Positions 60,323 to 64,000 of a stretch of DNA of 64,000 nucleotides are shown piece after piece. Position 1 is the stretch's first letter; every line of letters begins with the position of its first letter. The notes under the pieces are model-generated. The model was not told where the DNA came from, ran no database searches, and saw only the letters and a program-made list of their open reading frames with translations. A program made the translations under genes and the position numbers. Origin of the DNA: Streptomyces griseosporeus (GTDB taxonomy: Bacteria; Actinomycetota; Actinomycetes; Streptomycetales; Streptomycetaceae); the NCBI RefSeq assembly GCF_014656055.1, contig NZ_BNBR01000001.1, forward strand, positions 806,001-870,000, in the 5' to 3' direction.

Positions 60323-60994
60323 ATGTCTGCGTCCGAGCTGTCGGAGCTGGCCGAAGAGGAGGAGCGCCGCAGGAAGCGCGCCCCCTGGGGCGTGATAGCG
60401 CTCGTTCTGCTGACCGGTCTCGCGCTCATCCGCAATGGTTCGGGGGAGTTCGACATCGGGCCGCCGCAGCCGGCCTCGGCCGCCGCGGCGGACAGCAGCA
60501 CCACGGCCGGGGCCTTCGGCCGCACACCCGCGCCGCTGCCCTTCGCGTTGGTGGACCGGGTGCGGATCCCGGCGATCCAGGTGGACGCGCCGGTGATGCC
60601 GGTCGGCCTGGACGCGGACGGCTGGGTGGGCGCTCCCCCACCGGAGGACCCGAACCTGGCGGGCTGGTTCACCGGCGCGGTCTCGCCCGGTGAGAAGGGC
60701 ACCGCGGTGATCGTCGGCCACGTCGACAACAAGCTGGGCCCCGCCGTGTTCTACGGGCTCGGGGCGCTGAAGAAGGGGAACAGGATCGAGGTGCGGCGCC
60801 AGGACGGCAAGACGGCCGTCTTCGAGATCTACGGCATCGAGGTCTTCGCCAAGAACGACTTCCCCGGCGACCGCGTCTACGCCTCCAAGGGCGCCCCGGA
60901 GCTGCGGGTCATCACCTGCGGCGGCGGCTTCTCCAAGCAGAACGGCTACGACGGCAACGTCGTCGTCTTCGCCCGCCTGGCCGAGGTCCGCTGA
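60323..60994 (+). CDS. Class F sortase
   Basis: A 223-residue transpeptidase of the actinobacterial class F group. A basic N-terminus and single helix (WGVIALVLLTGLALIRNG, about 22-39) anchor it in the membrane. The extracellular sortase domain (about 75-223) has the catalytic His in IVGHVDNK and Cys in ITCGGGF, and the conserved Arg may be within VVFARLAEVR. It could attach surface proteins to the wall or have another substrate. ATG 60323 follows AGGGG. No LPXTG protein is visible in this window, so its target is unknown. Confidence 0.87.
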   Translation: MSASELSELAEEEERRRKRAPWGVIALVLLTGLALIRNGSGEFDIGPPQPASAAAADSSTTAGAFGRTPAPLPFALVDRVRIPAIQVDAPVMPVGLDADGWVGAPPPEDPNLAGWFTGAVSPGEKGTAVIVGHVDNKLGPAVFYGLGALKKGNRIEVRRQDGKTAVFEIYGIEVFAKNDFPGDRVYASKGAPELRVITCGGGFSKQNGYDGNVVVFARLAEVR

Positions 60995-61024
60995 CGGATC
61001 CCCGGCCGGGCGGGCCGTCCCCCG

Positions 61025-61864
61025 TCAGGTGTACTGCCGGCGGGGGACGGTGATGTGGTAGCCGGAGTCCAGCAGCTGCGGCAGATACCTGCGCAGGGCC
61101 CGCACGCTCTGCGAGCGGTCGCCCCCGGCGTCGTGCGAGAGCACCACGACGCCGGGGGCGGCGCCGCTCTCCACCCGGTCGACGATGGTGCCGGTGCCGG
61201 GGGTGGTCCAGTCGAGGGTGTCGACGGTCCAGGCGAGCGGCTCCATGCCGAGTTCGGCGCCGAGCTGGAAGGCGGCGCGGTTCCAGGCGCCGTAGGGGGC
61301 GCGGAACCACTGCGGGCGCTCGCCGTAGGCGTCCTCGATGACGTCGCTGGTGCGTTCCATCTCGGAGCGGATCTGCCCGCGGCGCAGCTTGGTGAGCAGC
61401 GGGTGGGACCAGGTGTGGTTGCCGACGACGTGTCCCTCGTCGGCCATCCGCGCCAGCAGGTCCTTGTTGTACGAGGCCATCTCGCCGCACACGAAGAACA
61501 TCGCGCGGACGTCGTACTCGCGCAGGGTGTCCAGGATGCCGGGGGTGTAGCGCGGGTCGGGGCCGTCGTCGAAGGTCAGCACCATGGTCCGGCCGCGGCC
61601 GGAGATCCGCAGCAGCGGCTCGTGCCGTACCGGCGGGCGGCGGGGGGCGGCGCGCGGAGGTCCGTATCCGGTCAGGGGCTGGAGGCGGTACGCGGACGGC
61701 TTCTCCGGCAGGTGGCGGGCGGGGGCGCCCGCGGCGGGCGCGGACGGGGCCTCGGGGGTGCCGCCGGTGCGCAGCGCGACCACACCGGCGGTGCCGGCCG
61801 CTCCCACGGCGACGGCGCCGGCGAGCAACGCCCGGCGGCGCGTGAGCAACTGATCCTTCTTCAT
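61025..61864 (-). CDS. Secreted polysaccharide deacetylase (NodB domain)
   Basis: A 279-residue exported enzyme. The N-terminus has a twin-arginine-like start (LLTRRRALLAGAVAVGAAG), about residues 6-30. A Pro-rich stem follows, then the NodB domain (about 90-275) with TFDDGPDP (metal Asp and catalytic Asp), NHTWSHP (two metal His) and FRAPYGAWN (Arg motif 3). It removes acetyl groups from peptidoglycan, chitin or another wall polymer. ATG 61864 follows GAGG by eight bases. It lies downstream of lysX by about 105 bases, suggesting shared expression. Confidence 0.9.
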   Translation of the reverse strand: MKKDQLLTRRRALLAGAVAVGAAGTAGVVALRTGGTPEAPSAPAAGAPARHLPEKPSAYRLQPLTGYGPPRAAPRRPPVRHEPLLRISGRGRTMVLTFDDGPDPRYTPGILDTLREYDVRAMFFVCGEMASYNKDLLARMADEGHVVGNHTWSHPLLTKLRRGQIRSEMERTSDVIEDAYGERPQWFRAPYGAWNRAAFQLGAELGMEPLAWTVDTLDWTTPGTGTIVDRVESGAAPGVVVLSHDAGGDRSQSVRALRRYLPQLLDSGYHITVPRRQYT

Positions 61865-61968
61865 GAGTCATGCCTCGCCCCTCGGGAGGGCGGCGCACCA
61901 CAACGACACCGGTGCGGCGGCGGGAAAACACCCGCGCGGCCCAAGCAGTCGGGTCATCGGACGCCCGG

Positions 61969-64000
61969 TCAGCGGCGGCGGACCAGCGGGAAGGGCAGGG
62001 TCTCGCGGATGGTCAGGCCGGTGAGGAACATGACGAGGCGGTCGACGCCGATGCCGAGGCCGCCGGTGGGCGGCATGGCGTACTCGAGGGCGTCGAGGAA
62101 GTCCTCGTCCAGCTCCATCGCCTCGGGGTCGCCGCCGGCGGCCAGCAGGGACTGCTCGGTGAGGCGGCGGCGCTGCTCGACGGGGTCGGTCAGCTCCGAG
62201 TAGGCGGTGCCCAGCTCGGTGCCGAAGGCGACGAGGTCCCAGCGTTCGGCGAGCCGCGGGTCGGTGCGGTGCTGCCGGGTGAGCGGGGAGACGTCGGTCG
62301 GGAAGTCCTTGTAGAAGGTGGGCAGCTGGGTCCGCTCCTCGACCAGGCGCTCGTACATCTCCAGGACGACGTCGCCGTGGCCGTCGTCCGCGGTGTACGG
62401 CACCCCGGCCCGGTCGCACAGCAGGTGCAGCCGGGCCAGTTCGGTGCCGGCGTCGATCTCCTCGCCGAGTGCCTCGGAGATCGCGCCGTAGACGGTCTTG
62501 ACGGGCCAGGGTCCGGAGATGTCGTACTCCCGGCCGTCCTTGCGGGCGACGGTGCTGCCGAAGGCGGCTGTGGCTGCGCCCTGGATCAGTTCGCGGGTGA
62601 GGTCGAGCATCACGTCGTAGTCGGCGTGCGCCTGGTAGGCCTCCAGCATCGTGAACTCGGGGTTGTGCTTGTAGGAGACGCCCTCGTTGCGGAAGGTGCG
62701 GCCCATCTCGAAGACCTTCTCCAGGCCGCCGACGCACAGCCGCTTCAGGTACAGCTCGGGCGCGATGCGCAGGTACAGGTCGAGGTCGTAGGCGTTGATG
62801 TGGGTGGTGAAGGGGCGGGCGTTGGCGCCGCCGTGGATCTGCTGGAGCATCGGCGTCTCGACCTCCAGGTACCCGCGCTCCAGCAGGCCCTGGCGCAGGG
62901 CCTGGACGGCGGTGGAGCGGGCGCGGACCACGTCGCGGGCGGCGGGGCTGGTGGCCAGGTCGAGGTAGCGCATGCGCACCCGGGCCTCGGGGTCGGCGAG
63001 GCCGCGGCGCTTGTCGGGCAGCGGGCGCAGGCACTTGCCGGTGAGCTGCCAGGAGGTGACGAAGACGGTCGGTTCGCCCTTGTCGCTGACGCCGGCCCGG
63101 CCGGTGGCGCTGATGTGGTCGCCGATGTCGGTGTCGGCGCGGAAGCGGGCGAGGGCGGGGCCGGACCCGTCGCGGGTCAGGGCGAGCTGATGGTCGCCGG
63201 ACCAGTCGCGCAGCACGACGAAGACGATGCCGCCGAAGTCCCGTACCAGCATGATCCGGCCGGCGACGGTGACCTGGTCGCCCTCGCGGACCTCGGCGAG
63301 CGCGTGGGTGCGCGGCGGTACCCCGACCGGGTAGGGGTCGGTGCCCTCGGCGCGCAGCCGGTCGAGGGTGCGGCGGCGGACGCGGACCTGCTCGGGCAGG
63401 CCCGCGTCCGCACCGGCGGGCCCGGCCTCGTCCCCTCCGGCGAGGCCGAGTTCCGCGAGCGGCGGCAGCCCTTCCGTGGTGGCGGGCCGCCGCGCCCCTT
63501 TCGGGTGCCCCTTTCCGCGGAGTTTTCGCAAGGACGGTACGGAGACGAAGCCCTCGGCGATGCCGGAGGCCAGGCCGATGCGGGCGAGGGCGGCGGCATC
63601 GCCGTAGCAGAGGAAGCGCGGGTACCACTCGGGGCGGTACTTGGCGTTGGACCGGTACAGGGCCTCCAGCTGCCACCACTTGGAGAAGAACAGCAGCAGG
63701 CGGCGCCAGAGCCGGAGGACGGGTCCGGCGCCGATGCGGGCGCCCTCCTCGAAGACCGAGCGGAAGACGGCGAAGTTCAGGGAGATGCGGCGCACGCCCA
63801 GTTTGGGTGCGACGGCGACCAGTTCGGCGACCATGAACTCCATCACCCCGTTGGGGGCGGCGCGGTCACGGCGCATCAGGTCCAGGGAGACGCCGTCACG
63901 GCCCCAGGGCACGAAGGAGAGCAGGGCGAGGAGGCGGCCGTCGGCGTCGAACGCCTCGACGAGCAGGCAGTCGCCGTCGGCGGGGTCGCCGAGCCGGTCC
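61969..64000 (-). CDS. lysX: LysX: lysyl-phosphatidylglycerol synthetase/lysyl-tRNA synthetase fusion (partial, runs off the window)
   Basis: The gene reads to the edge of the window; the 5' part is missing. The visible portion starts in the MprF-type flippase/transferase (DUF2156) module ([20 protein letters not shown] and [20 protein letters not shown]) and ends with a complete class II lysyl-tRNA synthetase-like domain: an OB-fold ([20 protein letters not shown]), motif 2 ([20 protein letters not shown]) and motif 3 ([18 protein letters not shown]). Such LysX proteins make Lys-tRNA and transfer lysine to phosphatidylglycerol, lowering surface negative charge. It precedes the deacetylase gene; both modify the envelope. 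Confidence 0.9.
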   Translation of the reverse strand, partial: DRLGDPADGDCLLVEAFDADGRLLALLSFVPWGRDGVSLDLMRRDRAAPNGVMEFMVAELVAVAPKLGVRRISLNFAVFRSVFEEGARIGAGPVLRLWRRLLLFFSKWWQLEALYRSNAKYRPEWYPRFLCYGDAAALARIGLASGIAEGFVSVPSLRKLRGKGHPKGARRPATTEGLPPLAELGLAGGDEAGPAGADAGLPEQVRVRRRTLDRLRAEGTDPYPVGVPPRTHALAEVREGDQVTVAGRIMLVRDFGGIVFVVLRDWSGDHQLALTRDGSGPALARFRADTDIGDHISATGRAGVSDKGEPTVFVTSWQLTGKCLRPLPDKRRGLADPEARVRMRYLDLATSPAARDVVRARSTAVQALRQGLLERGYLEVETPMLQQIHGGANARPFTTHINAYDLDLYLRIAPELYLKRLCVGGLEKVFEMGRTFRNEGVSYKHNPEFTMLEAYQAHADYDVMLDLTRELIQGAATAAFGSTVARKDGREYDISGPWPVKTVYGAISEALGEEIDAGTELARLHLLCDRAGVPYTADDGHGDVVLEMYERLVEERTQLPTFYKDFPTDVSPLTRQHRTDPRLAERWDLVAFGTELGTAYSELTDPVEQRRRLTEQSLLAAGGDPEAMELDEDFLDALEYAMPPTGGLGIGVDRLVMFLTGLTIRETLPFPLVRRR

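Overview
The window is typical Streptomyces chromosome. Base composition is very GC-rich, genes are closely packed with strong third-position GC bias, and many genes start with GTG or overlap their neighbour by ATGA or GTGA. Several regulatory signals are of Streptomyces type: two exact SigR-type promoters, a CsoR-type copper operator, and repeated leaderless starts with a -10 hexamer six bases before the start codon. I see no rRNA or tRNA gene, insertion sequence, prophage, CRISPR array or large biosynthetic cluster. From memory, the gene content resembles the S. coelicolor region that carries trxC (SCO0885) through rmdA (SCO0928); I could not check this.

Region 1 (1-13.6 kb) holds the end of a secreted CBM2 protein, a pair of overlapping MarR-like genes, and a redox-stress block (TPR protein, peptide deformylase, disulfide oxidoreductase, thioredoxin) with a GGAAT-N18-GTT promoter at two of its genes. 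Four regulator-enzyme units follow: a LacI regulator, TetR with a TetX-like monooxygenase, TetR with an FMN reductase, and TetR with an acyl-CoA dehydrogenase and SDR. An AraC regulator lies opposite an Fsr-type exporter. Three of these units have clear inverted-repeat operators.

Region 2 (13.6-28.3 kb) has a universal stress protein, a DUF574-type methyltransferase, an overlapping operon of membrane hydrolase, ECF sigma factor and repeat-tailed SRPBCC protein, and a copper operon (copZ-copA) behind a CsoR-type operator. Next come a GAF/PAS SpoIIE-type phosphatase, an amidase, an NfeD-flotillin pair, a solitary PemK/MazF-like protein and a bacterial PARG. A LexA-type box lies between PARG and egtA.

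Region 3 (28.5-40.4 kb) is the ergothioneine operon egtABCD, then an arginine permease-deiminase pair, an orphan sugar-binding lipoprotein, dodecin, a HAD phosphatase, a LysE exporter, a thioredoxin-like ferredoxin and an LLM flavoprotein.

Region 4 (40.5-55.6 kb) has a class II UvrA, an olsB-olsA-like ornithine-lipid pair, a DsbA-like lipoprotein, succinate dehydrogenase sdhCAB with a divergent LysR gene, a SnoaL-like protein, an NmrA/LysR pair, and an RmdA-like PAS-GGDEF-EAL protein translationally coupled to a second DUF574-type methyltransferase.

Region 5 (55.9-64 kb) is a cell-envelope block: a repeat lipoprotein, a proline-rich anchored protein, a DUF4239 membrane protein, two related secreted proteins with C-terminal membrane anchors, a class F sortase, a polysaccharide deacetylase, and LysX (lysyl-phosphatidylglycerol synthesis), which runs off the window end.

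Themes: thiol and redox defence (thioredoxin, ergothioneine, SigR promoters), copper export, membrane-lipid and surface remodelling, and c-di-GMP signalling.
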